Counted from the first letter of the stretch, positions 1 through 6,368 are shown. The stretch is DNA of 11,118 bases from an uncultured Eubacteriales bacterium (GCA_934541205.1 CAKTDK010000048.1:1-11118); one strand, 5' to 3'. Notes: generated from the letters alone by a model not told the origin. Numbers and translations: made by a program.

Positions 1-170
1 AATTTATCCTTAACAACTTCTTCCGACTGTCCTTCCGATATTATGTAAGGTTCATTTATTTTTTCCAAAGTAAACGATCCGGCATTAATACGAGAATATA
101 CCAAAATAACTATAAATGAAACAAATAATATACAATTAGCCGATAAAAGAATTTTCTGCAATTTTGTCAT
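1..170 (-). CDS. N-terminal fragment of a secreted or membrane-anchored protein (3' part outside window)
   Basis: An open frame begins with ATG at 170-168 and runs off the left edge, giving 56 complete codons. The product begins MTKLQKILLSANCILFVSF and has one hydrophobic stretch at about residues 7-24, so it is either a signal peptide or an N-terminal membrane anchor. The visible remainder (residues about 25-56) is polar and acidic (SEGQSEEVV), as expected for an exported part. A GGGTGAT ribosome binding site lies 3 bases before the ATG, which supports the start. A possible promoter lies directly upstream (188-216), overlapping the terminator of the preceding small gene, so it may be its own transcription unit. 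I do not recognise the family from this fragment and assign no function. Confidence 0.7.
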   Translation of the reverse strand, partial: MTKLQKILLSANCILFVSFIVILVYSRINAGSFTLEKINEPYIISEGQSEEVVKDK

Positions 171-187
171 TATATCACCCATTTATT

Positions 188-216
188 AATATAACATATT
201 TTTTTAAAACAAACAA
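188..216 (-). promoter_or_regulatory. Possible promoter of the left-edge gene
   Basis: On the minus strand TTGTTT (216-211) is followed after 17 bases by TATATT (193-188), with an A-rich spacer. This would start transcription about 180 and leave a leader of roughly 10 nt before the ATG at 170. The -35 half is weak, and such matches arise by chance in AT-rich DNA, so it is tentative. Confidence 0.35.
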
Positions 217-244
217 GAACTTGACTTTTTAAAGTCAAGTTCTT
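206..244 (-). terminator. Rho-independent terminator after the 54-residue soluble protein gene
   Basis: Arms 215-228 and 231-244 are perfectly complementary (AAGAACTTGACTTT and its complement, 14 bp). On the minus strand the hairpin starts directly after the stop codon at 247-245 and is followed by the T-rich stretch GTTTGTTTT. On the plus strand it is followed by only a short TT run, so it fits best as the terminator of the 245-409 gene. Confidence 0.75.
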
Positions 245-409
245 TTATAAATCATCTTGATCCTGTACAGGTTTTTCATATTTATTAATCGGTTTTCCCG
301 TATAACAGCCCTGAGGATCGGTTTTTTGCATTTCCTTTGTAACAAAGGTATCCACTACGGCTTGTACCTTTTTTGAATTTTTTACATTTTCATTCTTTAT
401 TTCATTCAT
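245..409 (-). CDS. Small soluble protein of 54 residues, function unknown
   Basis: An ATG at 409-407 opens a 54-codon frame ending in TAA at 247-245. It begins MNEIKNENVKNSKKVQAVVD and ends PVQDQDDL. It has no hydrophobic segment or signal peptide. The first half is lysine- and glutamate-rich and probably helical. The second half carries a glycine/proline-rich block (DPQGCYTGKP, residues 31-40) and an acidic tail. A GAGGTG ribosome binding site lies 7 bases before the ATG, and a terminator starts right after the stop, so three independent signals support a real gene despite its size. The ribosome binding site is inside a 20-bp hairpin (410-460), which suggests controlled translation. My impression is that short clostridial proteins with a similar DPxGxYTGxP ... 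PVQDxDDL ending exist, but I cannot name a family, and no role is known to me. Confidence 0.75.
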   Translation of the reverse strand: MNEIKNENVKNSKKVQAVVDTFVTKEMQKTDPQGCYTGKPINKYEKPVQDQDDL

Positions 410-460
410 AATAAAACACCTCATAAATTTTTATATAAATAATTTATGAAGTGTTTTATT
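410..460 (-). promoter_or_regulatory. 20-bp hairpin enclosing the ribosome binding site of the 54-residue protein gene
   Basis: Arms 410-429 and 441-460 pair over 20 positions around an 11-nt loop. The GAGGTG ribosome binding site (422-417) is inside the 3' arm of the minus-strand RNA, and the ATG (409) follows the stem immediately. The only non-Watson-Crick position (420/450) is G·U in minus-strand RNA but C·A in plus-strand RNA, so the structure is fully paired only in the sense direction of the gene. The A-run and U-run at the stem base also make it look like a terminator for the deacetylase gene ending at 482. In the plus direction it is followed by TTTTTT (459-464), so a two-way terminator is the main alternative reading. 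Confidence 0.65.
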
Positions 461-481
461 TTTTATAACAGTAAATATATT

Positions 482-1405
482 CTATTTTATATCAGGTTTA
501 TAAAACTGAGGTGCAAAGCTGTTTTCATCAAGGCCTTTAAATTCATACCCTGCCTGCTGAAGCTGAACAACAATATCCTCAACAGAAGAAGCTGTTACTT
601 TTTTTACTATGGTATCATGACAAAGCACAACCGCTTTATTAAAATTTTTGGAGCCTGACACAACATTTTGAACAAGCTGTTCTTTAGTAATAGGTTTACC
701 TGTAGCATCTCCGGAACTTACATTCCAGTCAAAATATTTATATCCTTTTTCAGTAACAGAATTTACAAGTTTTTTCATAATTTCCTTACCGCCGTATTTT
801 CTGGATATGGTATTATTGGAACCTCCTGGAAATCTTGTAATATTGGTTTTTACTCCGGTATATTCAAATATCTCATCTCTCATTTTATTAAAGTCTTCAA
901 AAAAAGCGTCTTCCGAAGCATATACCTCATCATATTCATGGGTATATGTATGAATACCAATTGAATGACCTTCATCAACTATTCTTTTAAATAATTCTCT
1001 TTTAGTCTGTTCCTTTGCGCATCCTGTAACAAAAAACGTAGCCTTTGCATTATACTTTTTAAGTACGTCAAGAATTTTTACGGTATTTTCCGAAGGTCCG
1101 TCATCAAATGTAAGATATACTGTTTTAGGTCCTATTAAATCATCGTTGCTGTTAGGTTTATGACCGTTTTGCGCAGCCTTTATTGTTTTTATTTCATCTT
1201 TTAGTTTATTTTTCCTTTTTTCAATCTGCTGATTTTTTTCTTTATAATCGTTTATACTTTTTACTATAGTTTCTTTTTGATTTTTAACGTTATCAATTTT
1301 ATCCAGAACATTATTTGTTTTTACAGATGTGACTGCAAAAGTGGATATACATCCCACCAACAATAATGCTGCGATAAAAACAAATAAATATTTTACTCTC
1401 TTCAT
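482..1405 (-). CDS. Membrane-attached polysaccharide deacetylase (NodB homology, carbohydrate esterase family 4)
   Basis: The 307-residue product carries the five motifs of metal-dependent CE4 deacetylases: TFDDGP (99-104; D101 the expected catalytic base, D102 a metal ligand), HTYTH (152-156, metal ligands H152 and H156), RFPGGS (191-196), DWNVSSGD (226-233) and LCHD (261-264, H263). Members remove N- or O-acetyl groups from peptidoglycan or other surface glycans outside the cell; the exact substrate cannot be read from sequence. The N-terminus (KRVK, then a hydrophobic stretch to about residue 26) contains LVGC at 16-19, a good lipobox, so it may be a lipoprotein; an uncleaved membrane anchor is the alternative. 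Residues about 30-78 are charged and heptad-like, probably a coiled-coil stalk. The ATG at 1405 lies 18 bases after the stop of the 88-residue coiled-coil protein gene, with GGGGT about 9 bases before it, so the two are probably one operon. Confidence 0.92.
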   Translation of the reverse strand: MKRVKYLFVFIAALLLVGCISTFAVTSVKTNNVLDKIDNVKNQKETIVKSINDYKEKNQQIEKRKNKLKDEIKTIKAAQNGHKPNSNDDLIGPKTVYLTFDDGPSENTVKILDVLKKYNAKATFFVTGCAKEQTKRELFKRIVDEGHSIGIHTYTHEYDEVYASEDAFFEDFNKMRDEIFEYTGVKTNITRFPGGSNNTISRKYGGKEIMKKLVNSVTEKGYKYFDWNVSSGDATGKPITKEQLVQNVVSGSKNFNKAVVLCHDTIVKKVTASSVEDIVVQLQQAGYEFKGLDENSFAPQFYKPDIK

Positions 1406-1423
1406 TATATTTACCCCAATATC

Positions 1424-1690
1424 TTATTTTTTTAATGAATTAAGCTCACTGCTCAGTTCTTCAAGTTCAGAATATGATTTATCATAAGCTTCCTTTAAAC
1501 TTGAATAACTTTTTTCATAGCTTACCACTTCTTCTGAAACCTCATTTAATAAATTATTATTTATATCTTTATTTTTATTATAATTTGAAATAAAAAATAC
1601 AGTTAAAAATATAGAAACTATAATAATTATTGCCGAAATAAATATTATAATATAATCGGTTTTATTTTTTCTTTTTACATATCGTCTCAC
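1424..1690 (-). CDS. Small membrane-anchored coiled-coil protein (88 residues), function unknown
   Basis: The product starts with a basic segment (RRYVKRKNK, residues 2-10), has one strongly hydrophobic span (about 13-35, rich in I, V and F), then an exterior part of about 50 residues dominated by E, S, L and K. The last part (YEKSYSSLKEAYDKSYSELE and onward) has heptad-like spacing and should form a coiled coil. Basic residues before the span and none strongly basic after it predict a cytoplasmic N-terminus and an outside C-terminus. The start is a GTG at 1690, preceded after 6 bases by AGGAGG, which makes this start convincing. It lies between the rnpB terminator and the deacetylase gene, 18 bases from the latter. 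Both proteins combine a membrane anchor with an extracytoplasmic coiled coil, so a physical partnership is possible, but this is inference. No family is recognised; the layout recalls FtsL/DivIC-like small bitopic proteins without clear similarity. Confidence 0.8.
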   Translation of the reverse strand: MRRYVKRKNKTDYIIIFISAIIIIVSIFLTVFFISNYNKNKDINNNLLNEVSEEVVSYEKSYSSLKEAYDKSYSELEELSSELNSLKK

Positions 1691-1715
1691 AATACCCCTC
1701 CTCTTTTATACTATT

Positions 1716-1746
1716 AAAAATCAAGCAAAGATATACATCTTTGCTT
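1716..1746 (-). terminator. Rho-independent terminator of rnpB
   Basis: Arms 1723-1732 and 1737-1746 (AAGCAAAGAT and complement, 10 bp, 4-nt loop) are followed on the minus strand by GATTTTTAAT. The other side is A-rich, so it works only in the minus direction. It lies about 15 nt beyond the P1 helix of the RNase P RNA. Confidence 0.85.
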
Positions 1747-1760
1747 AAAAATTAAAAAAA

Positions 1761-2088
1761 TGAGTAAGTCTATAAGCCGAGTTCTGTATTTGATAATCAT
1801 CTATCTTGTTTATATGTTGCCATATAAATCCAGCCACCGGTCAAAACAGCACAGGGCCAGCGTCAGTGTTTTTGTCGGTGTTGCTCCGGATAGGGTTTAC
1901 ATAGACGCCGTATGTCACCATACAGCCGGTGAGCTCTTACCTCGCCTTTCCATCCTTACCGTATAAATACGGCGGTTTATTTCTGTTGCACTTTCCCTAA
2001 AGTCGCCTTCGGTGGGTGTTACCCACTATCCTTGCCCTTGGAGCTCGGACTTTCCTCACATAAAATGTGCGATTATCTGCCTTACTCA
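1761..2088 (-). ncRNA. rnpB: RNase P RNA, type A (catalytic RNA for tRNA 5' maturation)
   Basis: Read on the minus strand, this roughly 328-nt RNA has the conserved parts of bacterial RNase P RNA. These are GAGGAAAGTCCGAGCTCC near the 5' end (P4 and flanks, around 2040-2057), GGTAAGAGCTCACCGGC in the middle, a GACCGGTGGCTGGA element (L15, whose GGU pairs with the tRNA CCA end), AGATAGATGATTATC, and ACAGAACTCGGCTTATAG at the 3' end (P4 partner and flank, around 1770-1787). The ends TGAGTAAG (1761-1768) and CTTACTCA (2081-2088) form an 8-bp P1 helix that fixes the boundaries. The motif wording matches the ancestral type A (Escherichia coli-like) form and not the type B form of Bacillus subtilis. 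The length is towards the short end for type A. It has its own promoter and terminator. Confidence 0.97.
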
Positions 2089-2093
2089 AAAAT

Positions 2094-2122
2094 ATTATAG
2101 TATATTTAATATATTTAGTCAA
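2094..2122 (-). promoter_or_regulatory. Promoter of rnpB
   Basis: On the minus strand TTGACT (2122-2117) and TATAAT (2099-2094) are separated by exactly 17 bases, a near-perfect vegetative sigma factor promoter. The predicted start, 7 bases past the -10 box, is the G at 2087, matching the 5' end deduced from the P1 helix. Strong constitutive expression is expected for this RNA. Confidence 0.92.
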
Positions 2123-2145
2123 CAAATTAAATGTTTACAATTTGA

Positions 2146-2310
2146 TTACATCACATCATCAATAACAGAATTTATACTGCCCATGGATCTGCTTGTTTTT
2201 CTTCTTAATCTTTTCACTTTATTAAAATATTTTCTCGGCATCATCAATATCACTCCAAAAACAATAATCATACCGAAAATCATTCCTTCCAGCAAACTGC
2301 ATGCTTTCAT
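2146..2310 (-). CDS. Small single-pass membrane protein (54 residues), function unknown
   Basis: An upstream in-frame ATG exists at 2328, but the ATG at 2310 is preferred because AAGAAGGTGAT lies just before it with standard spacing. The product begins MKACSLLEGMIFGMIIVFGV, with a hydrophobic span of about residues 6-24. A strongly basic stretch follows (PRKYFNKVKRLRRKTSR, about 26-42), and the acidic end is NSVIDDVM. The positive charges directly after the span predict that the C-terminal part is cytoplasmic. The stop lies 24 bases before the rnpB -35 box, and no terminator is visible between them. The upstream region is shared with the divergent DUF1015 gene; a weak CATAAT -10 candidate sits at 2338-2333. 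Single-span proteins with a basic cytoplasmic tail next to rnpB are not a family I can name. Confidence 0.7.
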   Translation of the reverse strand: MKACSLLEGMIFGMIIVFGVILMMPRKYFNKVKRLRRKTSRSMGSINSVIDDVM

Positions 2311-2381
2311 TTTATCACCTTCTTTCATTTTTATTATGTGCTTTTTAAGCCGATATCTGCAATGAATTATTTGACAATATA

Positions 2382-2410
2382 TTGACTTTTTTACCCTATT
2401 AACATAAAAT
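2382..2410 (+). promoter_or_regulatory. Promoter of the DUF1015 gene
   Basis: TTGACT (2382-2387) and TAAAAT (2405-2410) are spaced by 17 bases. Transcription should start near 2417, only about 18 nt before the ATG at 2435, so the leader is little more than the ribosome binding site. An additional TTGACA at 2371-2376 has no well-spaced -10 box. Confidence 0.75.
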
Positions 2411-2434
2411 AATTTTTGAAAGGTGTTGAAACTT

Positions 2435-3712
2435 ATGGCGATTATTAAACCATTTTGCGCGCTTCGTTATACAAATAAAATAAAAAATATAAACGAAGTT
2501 TTATGTCCTCCGTATGATATTATCAGCGAAGACGAAAGAAAAAATTTTTTAAAAACAAACGAACACAATATTATAAGACTCGAGCTTCCGAAAGAAGGAG
2601 AAAATCCTTATAAAACTGCCGGCAAAACTTTAAAATTATGGATTTTCGAAAATATTTTAAAAAAAGATGATTCTGAAAATATATATTTTTACGAAGAAGA
2701 ATTTGAAGCTTACGGACAAATAAAAAAAATAAAAGGAATAATATGTCTTGTAAAATTAGAAGAATTTGAAAAAAAAGTAGTTTTACCCCATGAAGAAACT
2801 TTGTCAAAAGCAAAAACCGACCGTTTTAATCTTATGTCGGAAACAAACTGTAATTTCAGCCAGATATACTGTCTTTACAATGACGATGGAACTGTTTTTT
2901 CCAAAGTAGATGAAATAACAACATCTTCTCCCGAAACAACTGCAAAAACATCTGATAATATTATTCACAGACTTTGGAAAACAGATGATAAAAAAAATAT
3001 AGAATTTTTTAAAAATAAATTTAAAGATAAACAGCTTTTTATTGCAGACGGTCATCACAGATATGAAACAGCTTTAAATTACAGAAATTATTTAAAAAAT
3101 AATGGTTTAATAAAAGATGAAAACCATCCGGCAAATTACATAATGATGATGCTCGTAGATTTGAATAACGACGGTCTTGTTGTTTTTCCTACACACAGAA
3201 TGATAAAGGATATAAAAGATTTTAATGAAAATGAAGTAATTTTAAAACTTGATAACCTTTTTGAAATCGAAAAAATAAATAATTTAGAAAATATCGAAAA
3301 TGAATTATCAGATAACAATGATAAAAAAGTTTTTGGTTTTTATACAGGAAATAATTATTGGTATAAATTAACTTTAAAAAATATTAATCAAGCTGAAAGC
3401 TTTTGTGAAAATTGTTCCAATACACTGGCACAGCTTGATGTTTCCATACTTCACAATATGATTCTTAATAATATTTTCGGCATTGATAAAGAAAATATGA
3501 AAAATCAAAAAAATCTTACTTATACAAGAGACTTTTATGAGGCCATAGAAAAAGTAAAAGACGGAAGTTTTCAATGCAGTTTTATATTAAATCCCACTAA
3601 AGTTTCAGAAATAAGGGATATTGCCTTAAACAATGAAAAAATGCCTCAAAAATCCACTTATTTTTACCCGAAACTGATTACTGGACTTGTAATGAATAAA
3701 TTTATAGATTAA
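2435..3712 (+). CDS. DUF1015 family protein (425 residues), function unknown
   Basis: The product is recognised as DUF1015 (COG4198), a family widespread in Clostridia and other bacteria with no established biochemical role. Visible family landmarks are the opening MAIIKPFCALRY, PPYDII (25-30), HEETLSKAKTDR (119-130), the signature ADGHHRYETA (204-213), PTHRM (252-256) and the closing block MPQKSTYFYPKLITG (403-417). The length is normal for the family. There is no signal peptide or membrane segment, so it should be cytoplasmic. The ADGHHRY block, with two adjacent histidines, an arginine and an aspartate, looks like an active or ligand-binding site, but this is inference. A GTG at 2423 would add four residues; the ATG at 2435 is preferred because GAAAGGTG (2418-2425) lies 9 bases before it and the family normally starts at MAII. 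A terminator follows 11 bases after the stop, so the gene appears to be monocistronic. Confidence 0.92.
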   Translation: MAIIKPFCALRYTNKIKNINEVLCPPYDIISEDERKNFLKTNEHNIIRLELPKEGENPYKTAGKTLKLWIFENILKKDDSENIYFYEEEFEAYGQIKKIKGIICLVKLEEFEKKVVLPHEETLSKAKTDRFNLMSETNCNFSQIYCLYNDDGTVFSKVDEITTSSPETTAKTSDNIIHRLWKTDDKKNIEFFKNKFKDKQLFIADGHHRYETALNYRNYLKNNGLIKDENHPANYIMMMLVDLNNDGLVVFPTHRMIKDIKDFNENEVILKLDNLFEIEKINNLENIENELSDNNDKKVFGFYTGNNYWYKLTLKNINQAESFCENCSNTLAQLDVSILHNMILNNIFGIDKENMKNQKNLTYTRDFYEAIEKVKDGSFQCSFILNPTKVSEIRDIALNNEKMPQKSTYFYPKLITGLVMNKFID

Positions 3713-3723
3713 TTTTTAAAAAT

Positions 3724-3762
3724 GCCGTATGAAAATATTGTTTTTCATACGGCTTAGTTTTA
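3724..3762 (+). terminator. Rho-independent terminator of the DUF1015 gene
   Basis: Arms 3724-3735 and 3742-3753 (GCCGTATGAAAA and complement, 12 bp, 6-nt loop) are followed by TTAGTTTTAT. It begins 11 bases after the stop codon at 3712. Its 3' end overlaps the likely -10 box of the next gene. Confidence 0.85.
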
Positions 3763-3766
3763 TAAT
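3738..3766 (+). promoter_or_regulatory. Possible promoter of the SLH/CAP surface protein gene
   Basis: TATAAT at 3761-3766 is a perfect -10 box and is preceded after 17 bases by TTGTTT (3738-3743), a poor -35 box inside the upstream terminator. The predicted start, near 3773, gives a leader of about 25 nt with the AAGAGG ribosome binding site at 3785-3790. Because a terminator separates this gene from its upstream neighbour, some promoter is needed here. Confidence 0.45.
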
Positions 3767-3797
3767 AAAATATATTATTTTATCAAGAGGTATTTTT

Positions 3798-6368
3798 ATG
3801 AAAACATTAAAAAAATTTTTAAGTTTATTAATAGCTATAGCTGTCTTATTGAATAGTTTTTTATTTGTTATCTCAGCATCGCATGAAAAAATATACCTTT
3901 CAATTAACGGCAAAACAATTATTACAGATAATACAATAATATCACATATAAAAGAAATATATGGAACAGAAAAATTAAAAACTAAATCTATATTCGGCGG
4001 ATATGCATACACATTTCACGACGATAACTATGGAAATTTTTTATATGTAGAAACAAATGCCGAAGGAAAAATTACATGCTACAGTACTTTCGGAAATAAC
4101 TTTACCTCTTCTGCCGGAAACAGCGGAGAAAAAGAATCTAATTATATCTCACGCTTTTGCGGGGATACATATTCGGATTATGACGGTATTATTTGGGGCG
4201 TAACAGGTTATTGTCCTGAAAATATTTCTGATTACAATACTCCTTCAAATAAATATGAAAATGACTCTTATTACTCTAATGCAATAGCACAGCATGCGTC
4301 TATCATGTGGAATGCCGTTTCTGCATTTTTCGGCACTAAAACCAACGTTACATTTGATAGCCGTACGTTTTATACAAACCGTCAACTAATGGACGGAAAA
4401 AGCAATTTATACGAATATTGCAATAATACGGGAAAAAGCGAACAATTCAGGCTTATAAGTTTAAGCTATTCGAATATGCTATTAGACTACAAAGCAATAT
4501 ATCCAAATCCTGGAATGTACGCTAAATATGCAAGAAATTATACCATACCGTCTGATGCATATCCCGTTTTCGACTACAATGAATCAAACGGAATGATTGT
4601 AGGTTCTTTAATGAGCTCATTTTTTTCAGAACAAAAAGAAGTGCCATATACTTCTCAGGAAAAAGAACTGCTTTCAAAAGTAAGAAAAACATATATGGAA
4701 AGCGTCAATACTTATAACAGTTCTGAAAAATATTTTGAAATTAATCCTCAAGATGAAATACTGCCGCTTGAACCGGGAGTTATAAGTCTTAACACACAAC
4801 TCGGAGCAATAGGATACATAAATTCTATTCGAGTAGGCGCCGGACTTCCGGAGCTTGAATATTCAAAAGAGCTTGCTGAAGGCTGTCAGTATAAAGCTGT
4901 TTTAACATCTTATCTTTCAAAAAACGGTATAGACAATCCTTCTCCCCATTTTCCTCCTCAGCCTGACGGAATTTCGGATGAATTTTATAAAAAAGCTCAG
5001 TTGGGAGGCGGAGAAAACTTGTATCATGGCAGTGTGATAACAAGTATAACAAATGCTTTAAATGATGCCTACGGAGATTATATTACCTGCGGACACCGTT
5101 ACAACCTGCTCTTTCCATACTATAAATATATAGGACTTGGTTCTACAGAAGTTGCCGGTCAATTATCATTTGGTATTCAGGGAGTTCATAAATTTTCGGG
5201 CTATCAAAACAGTGACACCGAAATTGTTGCCTGGCCTTCCAAATGCATTATGATAAGTCAGGCCGGCGGGGGAAGCAACACTATGTATACTGCGCAATTT
5301 TATAAAAATTATTCTCTTACCGAAAATACCGGAGTAATATTCAAATGCCTTAACACAGGAGAAACATTTACATTTACATCCGATATGAATAACACTTCTT
5401 CAAAAGGTCTTTATATAAACGGAGACTTGGTATCATATTTTGATAAAAATATTTCTATGATTGTAGGAAATGTATACGAAATAACCATTACAAATGTATT
5501 GGATAAAAACACTAATACTGTTACAAATTATAGTTATAGAAGTGTTTATGAAACTGCTTATGAAGAAGATTCCGATTTTCCGTCACAGCTTTCCTTAAAT
5601 AACAGCAGCCTTTCTTTAGCTTTAGGAGAAACCTATAAAATAAACGCTGTTGTTTCTCCCGAAAATTCAAAAAATAAAATGGTAAAATGGTCGTCTGATT
5701 CACCGGAAATTGCAAGCGTTAATGAAAACGGATATGTCACTGCTAAAAGAAAAGGAACAGCAACAATTACTGCTAAAACAGACAATGGTATAACAGTTAC
5801 CTGCACCGTAACTGTAGCCGGTCATCCTTTTATTGATTTAGTAAATGAATGGTATATACCCTATATTGAAAAAGCATATGAAAATAAACTAATGAACGGA
5901 ACTTCTTCAAATACTTTTGAACCTGATACTATCATGACGCGCGCTATGTTTGTCACACTTCTTGCAAATTTAGAAGGAATATCAGCTGATAATTCTGTTC
6001 AAACTTCATTTTCTGACGTATATCCTGGAAATTACTACACCGGCGCAGTAAACTGGGCGAGTCAAAACGGTCTCGTAAAAGGTATCTCAAAAACAGAATT
6101 TGAACCTAATTCGCCTATAACCAGAGAACAAATGTGTACTTTGCTCGTAAGATATTGTGAATATAAAAATATAAAACTTCCGGAAATATCCGATAAAATT
6201 AATTTTGAAGATGAAATTTTAATATCTGAATACGCCAAAAGTTCCATTGATATATGTCAAAAAGCCGGACTTATAAGCGGAATGACCGAAACTTTATTTG
6301 AACCGCAAGGAAAAGCTACAAGAGCTCAGGCAGCAAAGATTTTCTCTTTATTTTACGAATACATATAA
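3798..6368 (+). CDS. Secreted SLH-anchored surface protein with CAP (SCP-like) and Big_2 domains
   Basis: The 856-residue product has a signal peptide (KTLKK, hydrophobic 7-25, probable cleavage near SAS-HE at 27-28). Residues about 32-275 resemble the CAP-associated N-terminal domain of Bacillus YlbC-type proteins (for example YTFHDDNYGNFLYVET, 71-86); this match is tentative. A CAP domain follows (about 330-475) with SPHF (H384), GENLY (E406) and GHRYNLL (H433), matching three of the four usual cavity residues; the fourth, a glutamate, is not evident. Residues 597-675 form a bacterial Ig-like Big_2 domain (SPENSKNKMVKWSSDSPEIA ... GTATITAK). Three SLH domains close the protein (about 676-728, 738-790, 801-856), which bind pyruvylated secondary wall polymers. 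The protein is therefore displayed on the wall; the role of its CAP domain is unknown. An in-frame ATG at 3729 is rejected because AAGAGG lies 7 bases before 3798 and the signal peptide starts there. Confidence 0.93.
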   Translation: MKTLKKFLSLLIAIAVLLNSFLFVISASHEKIYLSINGKTIITDNTIISHIKEIYGTEKLKTKSIFGGYAYTFHDDNYGNFLYVETNAEGKITCYSTFGNNFTSSAGNSGEKESNYISRFCGDTYSDYDGIIWGVTGYCPENISDYNTPSNKYENDSYYSNAIAQHASIMWNAVSAFFGTKTNVTFDSRTFYTNRQLMDGKSNLYEYCNNTGKSEQFRLISLSYSNMLLDYKAIYPNPGMYAKYARNYTIPSDAYPVFDYNESNGMIVGSLMSSFFSEQKEVPYTSQEKELLSKVRKTYMESVNTYNSSEKYFEINPQDEILPLEPGVISLNTQLGAIGYINSIRVGAGLPELEYSKELAEGCQYKAVLTSYLSKNGIDNPSPHFPPQPDGISDEFYKKAQLGGGENLYHGSVITSITNALNDAYGDYITCGHRYNLLFPYYKYIGLGSTEVAGQLSFGIQGVHKFSGYQNSDTEIVAWPSKCIMISQAGGGSNTMYTAQFYKNYSLTENTGVIFKCLNTGETFTFTSDMNNTSSKGLYINGDLVSYFDKNISMIVGNVYEITITNVLDKNTNTVTNYSYRSVYETAYEEDSDFPSQLSLNNSSLSLALGETYKINAVVSPENSKNKMVKWSSDSPEIASVNENGYVTAKRKGTATITAKTDNGITVTCTVTVAGHPFIDLVNEWYIPYIEKAYENKLMNGTSSNTFEPDTIMTRAMFVTLLANLEGISADNSVQTSFSDVYPGNYYTGAVNWASQNGLVKGISKTEFEPNSPITREQMCTLLVRYCEYKNIKLPEISDKINFEDEILISEYAKSSIDICQKAGLISGMTETLFEPQGKATRAQAAKIFSLFYEYI

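Noticed and set aside
446..964. Two plus-strand frames opposite the deacetylase gene (446-658 and 668-964)
   Set aside because: They are antisense to a gene with five clear catalytic motifs and have no supporting start signals.
1760..1966. Plus-strand open frame of 68 codons
   Set aside because: It lies within and antisense to the RNase P RNA gene, and no ribosome binding site precedes it.
2012..2365. Plus-strand open frame of 117 codons
   Set aside because: It overlaps the 5' part and promoter of rnpB and the opposite-strand small membrane protein gene, which has the better ribosome binding site. Its hydrophobic composition is what AT-rich antisense DNA usually gives.
3729..3797. Upstream in-frame ATG that would add 23 residues to the SLH protein
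   Set aside because: The extension lies in the terminator of the previous gene. The ATG at 3798 has a well-placed AAGAGG and begins a standard signal peptide.
2571..4012. Several minus-strand frames opposite the DUF1015 gene and the start of the SLH protein gene
   Set aside because: They are shadows of the coding strand. Their F/I/L/K-rich products reflect reverse-complemented AT-rich codons.
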